Shown here one piece after another: positions 27,530 through 36,398 of a stretch of DNA of 64,000 nt. The notes under the pieces were generated by a model. That model worked only from the letters and a program-made list of their open reading frames with translations. It did no database searches and was not told where the DNA came from. Made by a program: the position numbers and the translations under genes. The DNA is from Arenicellales bacterium (lineage in GTDB: Bacteria; Pseudomonadota; Gammaproteobacteria; Arenicellales; JAJDZL01): contig OY282380.1 of NCBI GenBank assembly GCA_958295885.1, positions 2,046,001 to 2,110,000 of the forward strand, in the 5' to 3' direction. Position 1 is the stretch's first letter. Every line of letters starts with the position of its first letter.

Positions 27530-28594
27530 ATGCAGGTTTCCAATGTAATTCACGCAGTCGATCTTCACGCATGCGGTGAGCATGGGCGAGTGATCGTCGG
27601 TGGAATTCTGGATGTTCCAGGCAGTTCGATGTTCGAAAAAATGCGCTATTTGGAACAGAACATGGATGGTTTGCGAAAATGCATGCTTCGCGAGCCGAGG
27701 GGTTATCCAGCGGCGAACTGCAATTTGATTCTCCCGCCTACGCTTCCCGAAGCGGACGCGGGTTTTGTGATCATGGAACAGGTCGAATATCCACCGATGT
27801 CTGGAACGAACACGATCTGCGTCGTGACCGCACTCATCGAAACGGGTATGGTAGAGTGCCAGGAACCCGTAACGCATCTGGTTTTGGAAAGTCCTGCGGG
27901 CTTGATCGAAGTGGATGCAGATGTCGAAAACGGGCGGGTGACTGGCGTACAATTCCTAAATGTCCCTGCATTTGCCGTCCATCTCGATCAGACGGTTCAC
28001 GTTCCTACAATCGGACAAGTTTCAGTCGACGTTGCCTGGGGAGGAATGTTCTACGTGATTGCGGAAGCAGAATCCTTGGGATTGAAGCTGGAACCGGGTC
28101 AGGCCGGTAAAATAGCAAGGGCGGGCGAGATGCTGAAAGCGGCTGCAAAGGAGCAGTTGGAATGTGTCCATCCCGAGAATCCAGAAGTTTCCGGCGTGAC
28201 CATTGGAGTCATTTCCGGACCGCCCGATCACCCGCAGGCAACATTGAAAAACGCAGCGGTCGTATCGACTGGCACACTGGACTGGGACCGAGAAGAAACT
28301 TGGACAGCCGCCTTGGACCGTTCTCCATGCGGTACCGGAACCTGTGCGAAAATGTCTGTGCTGCATGCAAAAGGTCAACTTTCATTACACGAAGAATTTC
28401 ATCATGAAGGCATCCTCGGCACAATTTTTACGGGTACGCTGATTGACACCTGTAAAGTAGGACCGTACGACGCCGTAATTCCAACGATCAAAGGACAGGC
28501 ATGGATCACCTCGAATTCTCATTACGTCGTGACTCCGGGTGACCCGTTCCCAGAAGGATTTACAATGGGAGACATTTGGGGAGGCTCAATCTAG
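27530..28594 (+). CDS. Proline racemase family protein (hydroxyproline epimerase/dehydratase-like)
   Basis: 354 residues. Family hallmarks are HACGEHGRVIVGG near the N-terminus, PPMSGTNTIC (first catalytic position) and SPCGTGTCAKM (second catalytic position). The first position is Ser91 where racemases and 4-hydroxyproline epimerases carry cysteine; Cys267 is kept. A Thr/Cys pair marks trans-3-hydroxyproline dehydratases in characterised members; Ser/Cys variants are less well defined. Expected substrates are hydroxyprolines or related imino acids. It lies between the beta-hydroxyacid dehydrogenase and pyc genes with short gaps (12 and 27 bp). Confidence 0.87.
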   Translation: MQVSNVIHAVDLHACGEHGRVIVGGILDVPGSSMFEKMRYLEQNMDGLRKCMLREPRGYPAANCNLILPPTLPEADAGFVIMEQVEYPPMSGTNTICVVTALIETGMVECQEPVTHLVLESPAGLIEVDADVENGRVTGVQFLNVPAFAVHLDQTVHVPTIGQVSVDVAWGGMFYVIAEAESLGLKLEPGQAGKIARAGEMLKAAAKEQLECVHPENPEVSGVTIGVISGPPDHPQATLKNAAVVSTGTLDWDREETWTAALDRSPCGTGTCAKMSVLHAKGQLSLHEEFHHEGILGTIFTGTLIDTCKVGPYDAVIPTIKGQAWITSNSHYVVTPGDPFPEGFTMGDIWGGSI

Positions 28595-28621
28595 AATGAC
28601 TCATCAATCACCGCTAAACCG

Positions 28622-31600
28622 ATGACTACACACAAACCCATCAATAAACTTTTGGTCGCAAATCGAAGTGAGATTGCGATCCGCGTATTTCGTGCTGCGA
28701 GCGAACTTGGAATCCGAACAGTTGGTGTCTATGCCGAACAGGATAAGTTTTCTCTGCATCGGTTCAAAGCCGACGAAAGTTACCAAATCGGCGCTGGATT
28801 AGGCCCAATTCAGGCCTATGGCGCCATCAATGATATTTTGAATATTGCCGTATCGCGAAATGTTGATGCGATTCACCCAGGTTATGGGTTTCTTTCGGAA
28901 CGGCCTGATTTTGCTGAAGCCTGCCTTGACAAGGGAATTCGCTTTGTCGGGCCGACACCTGACATCATGCGTCGTCTCGGCAACAAAGTCAGCGCGCGGG
29001 AAGAGGCGGAAAAAGCGAATGTCCCTATATTGTCCGCTTCATCTTCGTTGCCGGACGATCCTGCAGAGGTGCAGAAAATTGCATCGAACATTGGTTATCC
29101 GCTGATGCTGAAAGCGTCCTGGGGCGGCGGCGGAAGAGGCATGCGAGTGATTGAAGATGCAAGTCAGCTGCATGAATCGGTTGAAATCGGTCGTCGAGAG
29201 ACTCTGGCGGCCTTTGGCAATTCTGAGGTTTATCTGGAAAAACTGGTACGCCGTGCGCGGCACGTCGAAGTTCAGCTGCTTGGCGACCTGCATGGAAACA
29301 TCATTCATCTTTATGAACGAGACTGCTCCATTCAGCGTCGCAATCAAAAAATCATTGAGCGGGCACCGGCGCTTTTCCTATCCGACCAGCAGCGGAACGC
29401 TTTGTGCAGCGCAGCGCTCCGACTGGCGCGTTCCGTCGGTTATATCAATGCAGGAACGGCAGAATTTTTGTTCGACGATGACACCGGTGAGTTTTATTTC
29501 ATCGAAGTGAATCCTCGAATTCAGGTCGAACACACTGTCACAGAGGAAATTACCGGCATTGATGTCGTAAAGGCGCAGATCCGACTCGCTCAAGGAGGAG
29601 TGATCGGAGACATTGCAAGTTCTGGAGTGCCTCATCAGCATAAAATCGTACCCAACGGATATGCGCTTCAATGTCGGCTGACAACGGAAAATCCCCGTGA
29701 AAATTTTCTGCCCGATTATGGACGCATTTCCGCATATCGAGGTGCGGCTGGATTTGGAATTCGACTTGATGGCGGCACTGCCTATTCGGGAGCCGTAATC
29801 ACGCGTTTCTACGACAGTCTCCTGGAAAAAGTCACAGCTTGGGCACAGACACCGGAAGAATCCGTTCGGCGCATGCACCGCGCCCTGCGCGAATTCAGAA
29901 TCCGCGGAATTGCGACCAATCTCGTGTTCTTGGAAAACCTGATCCAGCACAAGACTTTTCTCGACGGTTCGTACACCACTCGATTTATTGATGAGACTTC
30001 TGAACTGCTGCATATTCCAATGCGGCGGGACCGAGCAACGCGCCTTCTTCGCTACATTGCGGACGTTACGGTCAACGGCAATCCAGAAGTCAAGGATCGA
30101 CCGCATCCCGGAAACACGTTGAAAGCTGTCGTGCCGGAATTCGCAGTTGACTATCAGCCGACCGGGACTCGGCAGGTTTTGGATGCACTGGGTCCAGAAC
30201 GGTTTTCGCAATGGATGCTGCAGCAAGAGCGGACCTTGGTGACGGATACGACTTTTCGAGATGCCCACCAATCCTTGCTGGCAACTCGATTTCGAACATA
30301 TGACCTGATTTACGCGGCCGAATCTTATTCACGAAATTTACCCAATCTGTTCAGCTTGGAATGCTGGGGCGGTGCGACTTTTGATGTTGCCATGCGGTTC
30401 TTGAAGGAATGCCCCTGGCAGAGACTGGAAGAACTTCGCCGTCGGGTTCCCAACATCCTGCTGCAGATGCTGCTGCGCGGAGCCAATGGGGTAGGTTACA
30501 AAAATTACCCTGACAACGTAGTTCGGAGCTTCATCCTACAGAGCGCCAAGTCAGGCGTCGATCTATTTCGGGTATTTGACTGCCTGAACTGGGTGGACAA
30601 CATGCGCGTGGCAATGGACGCAGTTCTGGAATCTGGGAAACTGCTTGAAGGTGCGATCTGTTACACAGGTGACATCCATAATTCGGCACGTAAAAAATAC
30701 ACGCTGGATTACTACATCAAAATGGCGCGCGAACTGGCAGACGCGGGCGTTCATATTCTGTGCATCAAGGATATGGCGGGACTGCTCACCCCGAAGAGTG
30801 CGAGAACCCTGGTGCAGGCGCTCAAAGATGAGACCGGACTCCCATTGCATTTTCATACTCATGACACCAGCGGAATCGCGGCGGCCAGTGTCATTGCAGC
30901 CGTAGAATCCGGTGCTGACGCAATTGATCTGGCGATGGATTCGATCTCTGGAATCACATCTCAGCCAAATCTGGGGTCGGTTGTCAAGGCGCTTCAGGGT
31001 ACGGACTGCGATACCGGCATAAACTCCGACCAGGTCATGGCTTTTTCAAGTTATTGGGAAGCGGTGCGGCGACATTATGCAGCATTTGAAAGCGACGTCC
31101 GGTTCGGTGCATCGGAAGTGTATCTGCACGAGATGCCCGGCGGTCAGTTCACCAATCTGAAAGAGCAGGCTCGTGCGATGGGACTGCAGAACCGCTGGCC
31201 GGAAGTGGCGGAAGCTTACTCAATCGTGAATGAAATGTTTGGTGATGTGATCAAAGTGACTCCGACTTCCAAGATGATCGGCGACATGGCTTTGTCGATG
31301 GTCAGCTCCGGGGTCAGCGCTGAGGATATTGTCGATCCAGACAAGGAGGTGGCATTCCCCGATTCAGTCAAGTCATTTTTTGCTGGAGAACTGGGTCAGC
31401 CTCCCGGTGGATTTCCCTCAGAGCTGCAGAAAAAAGTGCTTGGAGGTGAAAAACCGATTACCAGCCGACCAGGTGAGGATCTGCCAGCAGCGGATTTGAA
31501 GGCGATGCGTAAAGACGCCAATTCTCGATTTGGACGAACAATCACTGACGAGGAATTTCAGTCCTATCTGATGTATCCTGCGGTATTTGCTGACTATATG

Positions 31601-32089
31601 TCGCATCGTCAAGAATATGGGCCTGTTCACATCCTGCCGACGCCCGTGTTTTTCTATGGCATGAAATCAGAGCAGCAGATTTCTGTTGACCTGGAGCTCG
31701 GCAAGACTTTGGTGATTCAGAGCCTGGCTGTGGGCGAGACCGACGAAGATGGAAACGTGCAGATGTTTTTCGAACTGAACGGGCAGCCGCGGACCGCTAA
31801 AGTTCCCAATCGAAAGTTTTCACATAAAATCGAAAAACGTGCTAAAGGAGATCCTGAAAATCCAGATCATGTCATATCTCCAATGCCGGGAATGATTTCA
31901 TCTGTGAGCGTCAGTGTCGGCCAACAGGTTCAAGCGGGTGATGTGCTGCTGACAATTGAAGCCATGAAGATGGAAACCGCCATTCGTACGGCTTCTTCTG
32001 CAGCCATCAATTCTATATTGGTTGCCGTCGGTGATAACGTTGACGCGAAAGATCTGCTGATCGAATTGATAGCAATAGAAGAAACCTAG
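28622..32089 (+). CDS. pyc: Pyruvate carboxylase
   Basis: 1155 residues, the full single-chain length. The biotin carboxylase region (about 8-455) has KASWGGGGRGMR (ATP loop), FIEVNPRIQVEHTVTEE and ERDCSIQRRNQK. The carboxyltransferase region (about 530-800) has DTTFRDAHQS, FDCLNWVDNM and LHFHTHDTSG. The conserved PYC/OADA domain and a C-terminal biotinyl domain with EAMKME (biotin lysine) follow. It makes oxaloacetate from pyruvate, bicarbonate and ATP, feeding the TCA cycle and amino-acid synthesis. It is the last gene of a long plus-strand run that begins with the LysW operon. Confidence 0.97.
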   Translation: MTTHKPINKLLVANRSEIAIRVFRAASELGIRTVGVYAEQDKFSLHRFKADESYQIGAGLGPIQAYGAINDILNIAVSRNVDAIHPGYGFLSERPDFAEACLDKGIRFVGPTPDIMRRLGNKVSAREEAEKANVPILSASSSLPDDPAEVQKIASNIGYPLMLKASWGGGGRGMRVIEDASQLHESVEIGRRETLAAFGNSEVYLEKLVRRARHVEVQLLGDLHGNIIHLYERDCSIQRRNQKIIERAPALFLSDQQRNALCSAALRLARSVGYINAGTAEFLFDDDTGEFYFIEVNPRIQVEHTVTEEITGIDVVKAQIRLAQGGVIGDIASSGVPHQHKIVPNGYALQCRLTTENPRENFLPDYGRISAYRGAAGFGIRLDGGTAYSGAVITRFYDSLLEKVTAWAQTPEESVRRMHRALREFRIRGIATNLVFLENLIQHKTFLDGSYTTRFIDETSELLHIPMRRDRATRLLRYIADVTVNGNPEVKDRPHPGNTLKAVVPEFAVDYQPTGTRQVLDALGPERFSQWMLQQERTLVTDTTFRDAHQSLLATRFRTYDLIYAAESYSRNLPNLFSLECWGGATFDVAMRFLKECPWQRLEELRRRVPNILLQMLLRGANGVGYKNYPDNVVRSFILQSAKSGVDLFRVFDCLNWVDNMRVAMDAVLESGKLLEGAICYTGDIHNSARKKYTLDYYIKMARELADAGVHILCIKDMAGLLTPKSARTLVQALKDETGLPLHFHTHDTSGIAAASVIAAVESGADAIDLAMDSISGITSQPNLGSVVKALQGTDCDTGINSDQVMAFSSYWEAVRRHYAAFESDVRFGASEVYLHEMPGGQFTNLKEQARAMGLQNRWPEVAEAYSIVNEMFGDVIKVTPTSKMIGDMALSMVSSGVSAEDIVDPDKEVAFPDSVKSFFAGELGQPPGGFPSELQKKVLGGEKPITSRPGEDLPAADLKAMRKDANSRFGRTITDEEFQSYLMYPAVFADYMSHRQEYGPVHILPTPVFFYGMKSEQQISVDLELGKTLVIQSLAVGETDEDGNVQMFFELNGQPRTAKVPNRKFSHKIEKRAKGDPENPDHVISPMPGMISSVSVSVGQQVQAGDVLLTIEAMKMETAIRTASSAAINSILVAVGDNVDAKDLLIELIAIEET

Positions 32090-32378
32090 TCGACCTTGGG
32101 CTTTGACAGGAAATGCAATCGATAATTCGGTTTCGGATTTGATTCGTTTTTTGAATCCGTCAGCTGCCGTTTGAACAATAGGGCTTCCTAGGTGCGAATG
32201 GCTCAACTACGTCATTGGAAATAGAAAAACTGGCTTCCCTGCATCTAAATTATTTGGTTTGCAATATTCTGAGCCATTGAAGCTTTCCATCAGTTCAGCT
32301 TTCGATTAAGTCGATTCACTTACGTAACTTCACATAGCAACCTGATCCAAGTGCATAACTCTGAGTGATGAATCAAAT

Positions 32379-35213
32379 TTAATTTTTCGATAAGTTGATC
32401 GCAATCAGCTCTTGTAAAAATTCTTCTTCAGTAATATTTGGATCCCATCCATAAGCGTCTGCAACGGCCGCATCCAATGAAGCATGAGCATCAAGCAACC
32501 ATTTCGGGCGGTCATTGTAGAGATTGGTCAGCGTTCGTTTCTTCAGTGTCTTCGCCGCATTTTCCGATCGAGGTTCCGGTCGCTGAGGGTAGCCGGCAAC
32601 GGGTTCATCTTCCCACTTTACCAAATCTGGTGGGTTGAGCCAGCGGTCTCGCAGCTCGACCAAACGACGGGCTGAATCTGCGATGGCAACAGCATATGGG
32701 TCATCTGCATATTCGTCGGCGGAGATAGCAGGCGATAGCCCTTCAGGGAACGGAAAGGTCTGGAGTGTCGTGGTCGGTGTGTAGCGAGGACGATCTTCTA
32801 AACTGGTGCCTAGTCTCAGTGACCATGCTTCATGAAACCGGCTGTGCAAGATGCCGAAAGTCGTATCATCTTCTCGAGCGAAAACAATTAGTTGGCAATC
32901 CGGGCAAATACTTGCATCTAGCCATACAAAAAGTCGATGTTTAGCCACACGAGGGGTTGCGATGTAGCGTTGAAGACCTTGGAGTGCTTGCCACATTGCC
33001 GGGCGCGGTGCTTCATGGCGCCACCAGTAATCTCGAATTCGTGCTGCACGTTTTTGTTTTCGGACCGGTCGTACATTTTCGAATACATGAGCAAATGGCG
33101 TTTCATAAAGAGCAGCATCACCTTCATTCATAAGTGTTCCGAAATCGACAATCCATTTGCCTGCCGGACGCCGCGTAATGTCCCTACCGTTCATCCATGG
33201 TTTTAAAACGTCGGAGTTTGGGCGTCCATTTGGATTGATCGGCAAGCGAAGCCATTTGCGTGCGAGGTTGCCAGCGATATCGAACGCGCCGTTCTTGGTA
33301 TCTCCCATGAATGCGATGTTCTCATTTCGGGTCAGCTTGCGTACTTTGGTAAGACCAGCTGCACCGCTGACGAGATCAGAGTTAATCTGTTGTACTGACA
33401 TACCATTCAATTTCACGCGATAATTGACAGTTTTCGGTCCGAAGCAGACAATTGACACTCGGACCGCTGCACCATCGACAACCCATGGCTCATTTGACCA
33501 AGCATCGTAAATCACTCCAGTTTCAACAACTTTGTCCAGTACGGAACGGTTTCTCCCGCCGCGAATCGAATTGGTCGCAACCAATCCAACTCGATGTAGT
33601 TTATTCTTGAAAACCAATCGGCTTGCCTTATCGAACCAATGACAAACTAGATCGGCTTCACCATGAATTCTTTCGCCATATAGTCGTTGAAGTGCTTCAA
33701 CATATTGGTCGCCGAGTCTGCTGCGCAGCAATTTGCCACCTAAGAAGGGTGGATTTCCGATCACCACATCTGCTTTCGGCCATTCCGGTTCATTGCCATC
33801 GGTAGTCAGAATAGCGTCTCGGCACTCGATGTTATCAAGTGGCTCCAATACCGGGTCAGTCGCTCCTGAAAATCCGTTGCGCCGCATCCACTGAATGTGG
33901 CCTATCCAGACTGATACTCTTGCTAATTCAGCCGCGTAATGGTTGATTTCGATACCCTTTACATTAGCTGGACCTACACTGGGAAACTCTCGTTGAAGAC
34001 CTAAAGCCTCTGCTTCAATCAGAATTCTGTGTTCGATATCTTTTAGCGCATGCAAGGCGACATAGAGGAAGTTCCCCGAACCGCAGGCTGGGTCAAGCAC
34101 TACAAATGACCGCAGTCGCGTGAGAAATTTTCGCAGACGTCGCGACGCGGTGTTGTATGGTCGCCTACTCAATTTCCCAGGAGTTGTCGATTGCTTATTA
34201 AGAATCACTGAAATCTTCGCCTTCTCCAAATTCCATTCTGCAATAAGCGGCTGGCTTATCACCGGCTCCACAATCTGCATAATTTTGTCTCGGTCCGTGT
34301 AGTGTGCTCCGAGTTGAGAACGCTTGTCCGGATCCAGTCCGCGCTCGAAAAGCACGCCAAATATTGATGGGTCAATTTCTGACCAGTCTAGAGCCGCCGC
34401 CTTGAGTGCAATCTCAATTTCATCTTTTTCCAGAGACAATGTTCTATCATCATCAAACAGACCTCCATTGAACCACGCTACTGGTTCAAATCCTACCATG
34501 CCGCCTTTCGTCGCCATTGCACCAAATAAGTTTTTCGCATTATTGGAAAATTGCTCGGGCTGCTTATAGGAAAGTTCCAGCATACGGAAAAATAAACTGG
34601 CAGGCAACAGACCCACGTCCTCCGCGAACATACAGAACACCAGCCGGTTTACAAAATGAGCGACCTCTTGTGGGTCATGCCCGCGAGTCCGCAGAGTCTG
34701 TGCCAGTGTTGCAAACGATTGTGCGGCGCGTTCAGTCAAATTCTGCCTCGTTATGCCGGGCTGCAGTCGCTGTGGATCAGATAGCGCCCACTTCAGCTTA
34801 TTGCGAATGCTGGCATCCGCGAGATCGTCCAGCGTGATTTCATGCACTTCACTGACGCTGTTCGTCCAGTTCGTTCGGATCTGAATCCGCGTCATGTCAG
34901 AAACGATCAGCAACGGAGGGTTTTCGAGCGCCGAGGCGTACTGCCGCAGTTGGTTGAACGCCGCATTCAGGTTCTTGCCCTTTCCCTTATACTCCCATGC
35001 AAAATGATGGCGCTTCCACACATCTGCCCAGCCGTCGCCACCTGAATCTTTTTGTGCGCCCCGCTCGAAGCAATACCATTTACCCTGAGGGTCTGCTTCT
35101 GCAGGTGTCGGTTCATCCAATAGGCGGCAAAGATCTAAAAAATGTTCCTGAGATGCAGAACTTTCTTTTAACTCAGACGCATGCCATTTTTTGATGAATT
35201 CGTTTGGAGTCAT
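32379..35213 (-). CDS. MmeI-type (type IIL) restriction-modification enzyme
   Basis: 944 residues from ATG 35213; a TTG 17 codons upstream is a weaker start. A single chain holds everything. The N-terminal nuclease has D64-X9-E74-Y-K76, the D-X9-EXK spacing of MmeI. A helical linker follows, then the methyltransferase with LDPACGSGNF (SAM binding, about residue 370) and IGNPPF (about 485, catalytic). A target-recognition region and C-terminal helices complete it (MmeI itself is similar in length). Such enzymes methylate one strand of an asymmetric site and cut about 20 bases away. All signature residues are present, so the gene appears functional. It is the only intact restriction-modification enzyme in the window. 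Confidence 0.88.
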   Translation of the reverse strand: MTPNEFIKKWHASELKESSASQEHFLDLCRLLDEPTPAEADPQGKWYCFERGAQKDSGGDGWADVWKRHHFAWEYKGKGKNLNAAFNQLRQYASALENPPLLIVSDMTRIQIRTNWTNSVSEVHEITLDDLADASIRNKLKWALSDPQRLQPGITRQNLTERAAQSFATLAQTLRTRGHDPQEVAHFVNRLVFCMFAEDVGLLPASLFFRMLELSYKQPEQFSNNAKNLFGAMATKGGMVGFEPVAWFNGGLFDDDRTLSLEKDEIEIALKAAALDWSEIDPSIFGVLFERGLDPDKRSQLGAHYTDRDKIMQIVEPVISQPLIAEWNLEKAKISVILNKQSTTPGKLSRRPYNTASRRLRKFLTRLRSFVVLDPACGSGNFLYVALHALKDIEHRILIEAEALGLQREFPSVGPANVKGIEINHYAAELARVSVWIGHIQWMRRNGFSGATDPVLEPLDNIECRDAILTTDGNEPEWPKADVVIGNPPFLGGKLLRSRLGDQYVEALQRLYGERIHGEADLVCHWFDKASRLVFKNKLHRVGLVATNSIRGGRNRSVLDKVVETGVIYDAWSNEPWVVDGAAVRVSIVCFGPKTVNYRVKLNGMSVQQINSDLVSGAAGLTKVRKLTRNENIAFMGDTKNGAFDIAGNLARKWLRLPINPNGRPNSDVLKPWMNGRDITRRPAGKWIVDFGTLMNEGDAALYETPFAHVFENVRPVRKQKRAARIRDYWWRHEAPRPAMWQALQGLQRYIATPRVAKHRLFVWLDASICPDCQLIVFAREDDTTFGILHSRFHEAWSLRLGTSLEDRPRYTPTTTLQTFPFPEGLSPAISADEYADDPYAVAIADSARRLVELRDRWLNPPDLVKWEDEPVAGYPQRPEPRSENAAKTLKKRTLTNLYNDRPKWLLDAHASLDAAVADAYGWDPNITEEEFLQELIAINLSKN

Positions 35214-36398
35214 ACGATAACTATTAGCTTGGGATTCTTGTTCGTATTGAGGGTATGAATTCAAAAAATTCCGCGCACAATTTACTCTTATTGGAATGCC
35301 GAGTGATGAGCAGGTTCCACAATTGGCTTTCTCAAAAAAATCGAATCAATATACTCAAATTTCAGAGTTAATAGACAGGACAAATTTATTCAATCGTGGC
35401 AAAAGTGAGGTATGGATGTCAGTTGACGAATGTACTCTAGGATTGAATTCAAGTATGTGATTAAGCGCGATGTGTGACTATTACGTAATTCATGACTTTG
35501 GTTGGGGCTGCGTGTTTCAAGGTCAATGGTTGCGCAATATTCGGTGTTTTATCGCCGGTCGTGGTTCTACATGGTTTTTGTTTGTGTTCAAATACCAACA
35601 AATCGCTGCGCGTTACCATAGTATGATACTGACGTCGATCTCGAATTATTGGGAAGCGGCTGAAATTTCTGGACCACGCGCTGAATTTGACTGTCTTTCT
35701 TCGGACTTTAATCGAAATAAACCTGATTGTCGAATAATCATGATCCAAGCATGCCCTGTTTTACATCTTCACCTGCTTTGACTGCAAAAAAGTGCAAATT
35801 TTCGATATTGGACATTTAGATTCGCACTATATGACGGTGGCAACCGCTGGGTCGTTTTTCTTGGGTGAATCCGTGTTTCTCCAAAATCTATCTAACTTCT
35901 CTATATTCGTACCTCAAGAAGCTGAATGGAAACTCCACCAAAGGTAGCATCACTCCAATTCTAGCCACTATTCACTAACAACAATTAAATTTTTTGGAAG
36001 ATACCAAAATTTGCAATCAACGCGACTTTTTTAGAAGCATAACAACATGCAGACTCTCGACTTTGTGCTAGGAAGAGCACGTACTGTCAATTTCAGATCG
36101 ATGTTGCCAATGGTAGAGCTGATAATTTTCAAATTCTAAATTTTTCACACTTGTCAATGACCTGAGGGATGAAATAACTCAAAATATCATCCAACAGCAA
36201 ATTATCAGTCAGATATTGTCGTATTACACCATTGCTTCGTACTTTAGTGTTCCAATATGCACCTATAATTTTTCAACTCTGAGTTGTTAACAGAGAAGTT
36301 TTCTTTACTATCATTGCAAAATTGGGCTAGACAAGAATCGAATACTCAAAAAAATTCCAATCTCAAAAAATGATACGAAAAAGCTACGGAGTCGTTTA
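35214..36398. other. Long divergent intergenic region
   Basis: About 1.2 kb between the divergent type IIL enzyme and the DUF262 fusion gene. Opposed open frames at 35461-35781 mirror each other and have no motif. AT content is high. No RNA gene, array or strong hairpin was recognised. Promoters for both defence genes probably lie here. Confidence 0.4.

Noticed and set aside
32140..32176. GATTC/GAATC hairpin with T-run after pyc as a terminator
   Set aside because: The stem is only five to six base pairs and AT-rich; too weak to call.
35461..35781. Opposed open frames in the divergent defence region
   Set aside because: They mirror each other on both strands, have no motif and no ribosome site.
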